Positions 24,178 through 24,413 of a stretch of 24,413 nt of DNA are shown here, piece by piece. The stretch comes from Fretibacter sp964410285 (GTDB taxonomy: Bacteria; Pseudomonadota; Alphaproteobacteria; Caulobacterales; Maricaulaceae): positions 1 to 24,413 of the forward strand of contig CAYPFR010000014.1 in NCBI GenBank assembly GCA_964410285.1, read 5' to 3'. The notes under the pieces are model-generated. The model was not told the DNA's origin, did not search any database, and worked only from the letters and a program-made list of their open reading frames with translations. Every line of letters starts with the position of its first letter. Within the stretch, counting starts at the first letter, position 1. Both the position numbers and the translations under genes were made by a program.

Positions 24178-24413
24178 CTAGGCGTGCTCGGCATGTTTGC
24201 GGCGGCCGACCCGTTCGGCGCTCACCACATTATAAAGCCGTTCAAGCTGCTTGCAGAGTGTCTCCAGATTGCTCGGCCCGCCTGTGTCCTCAATATGCAC
24301 AAGCAAGTCAAAATCCCCGTCCACGCGCTGCGTACAATGTACATCACGGTAGTCATATCCACGGCGCTCGATCGTGCCGAGCGCCCTGATAAGGGTGCCG
24401 CTAACGTCATGGA
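24178..24413 (-). CDS. ACT-domain small subunit of acetolactate synthase (IlvM/IlvN-like), 5' end cut
   Basis: The reverse frame is open from the window edge and ends at TAG (24180-24178), showing the last 77 residues. It begins HDVSGTLIRALGTIERRGYDY and ends RVGRRKHAEHA. The DVSGTL...I..RGYD pattern, the CTQRVDGDFDLLVHI strand and the LCKQLERLYNVVSAERV helix-strand match the ACT domain of acetolactate synthase regulatory subunits. Because the chain stops right after one ACT domain, it looks like the short IlvM type rather than the roughly 160-residue IlvN. It lies 38 bases before leuA on the same strand, and the catalytic subunit gene probably lies just outside the window. Another single-ACT protein cannot be excluded. 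Confidence 0.72.
   Translation of the reverse strand, partial: HDVSGTLIRALGTIERRGYDYRDVHCTQRVDGDFDLLVHIEDTGGPSNLETLCKQLERLYNVVSAERVGRRKHAEHA

Noticed and set aside
1..24413. Mobile element, prophage, toxin-antitoxin or CRISPR content
   Set aside because: No transposase, integrase, direct-repeat array or terminal inverted repeats were found; the genes are mostly core housekeeping.

Overview
The window is ordinary-looking chromosome from an alphaproteobacterium. The main evidence is a CckA-type hybrid histidine kinase next to recA and alaS, a one-cysteine DksA of the alphaproteobacterial type, an NADP-type isocitrate dehydrogenase, and LexA-like half-sites of the alphaproteobacterial GTTC-N7-GTTC kind upstream of recA. 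Moderate GC and two tandem DUF885 lipoproteins suggest a marine, Hyphomonas/Maricaulis-like group, but that placement is inference. I see no rRNA, tRNA, insertion sequence, phage gene, CRISPR array or replication origin. No gene-free stretch exceeds about 200 bases.

Left part (1-10350). The 3' end of icd reads rightwards and meets a leftward block at a shared bidirectional terminator. Read in transcription order (right to left), that block is cckA, recA, alaS, a VOC-fold protein, an 84-residue membrane protein and a sodium:alanine symporter (AGCS). The recA leader carries a striking 17-bp inverted repeat whose arms each resemble a LexA box. A hairpin terminator separates recA from alaS.

Middle part (10351-17681). 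A divergent promoter region separates cckA from two tandem rightward DUF885 lipoprotein genes, probable cell-envelope metallopeptidases. They converge on dksA across a hairpin terminator. A second divergent region separates dksA from a rightward group: a MoxR-type AAA+ ATPase, an MBL-fold hydrolase and a coupled multi-spanning membrane protein.

Right part (17684-24413). A compact leftward branched-chain amino-acid operon runs from the end of an IlvM/IlvN-like ACT subunit through leuA, an 85-residue membrane protein, leuC, leuD, a 34-residue single-span microprotein, leuB and ilvA. From leuA to ilvA every junction is an overlap or a 1-base gap. Together these genes supply the acetolactate synthase regulator, the whole leucine-specific branch, and the threonine deaminase that feeds isoleucine synthesis. 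The two small membrane ORFs are far more AT-rich than the enzymes around them (about 33-35% G+C by hand count). They are the least explained and most interesting content of the window.
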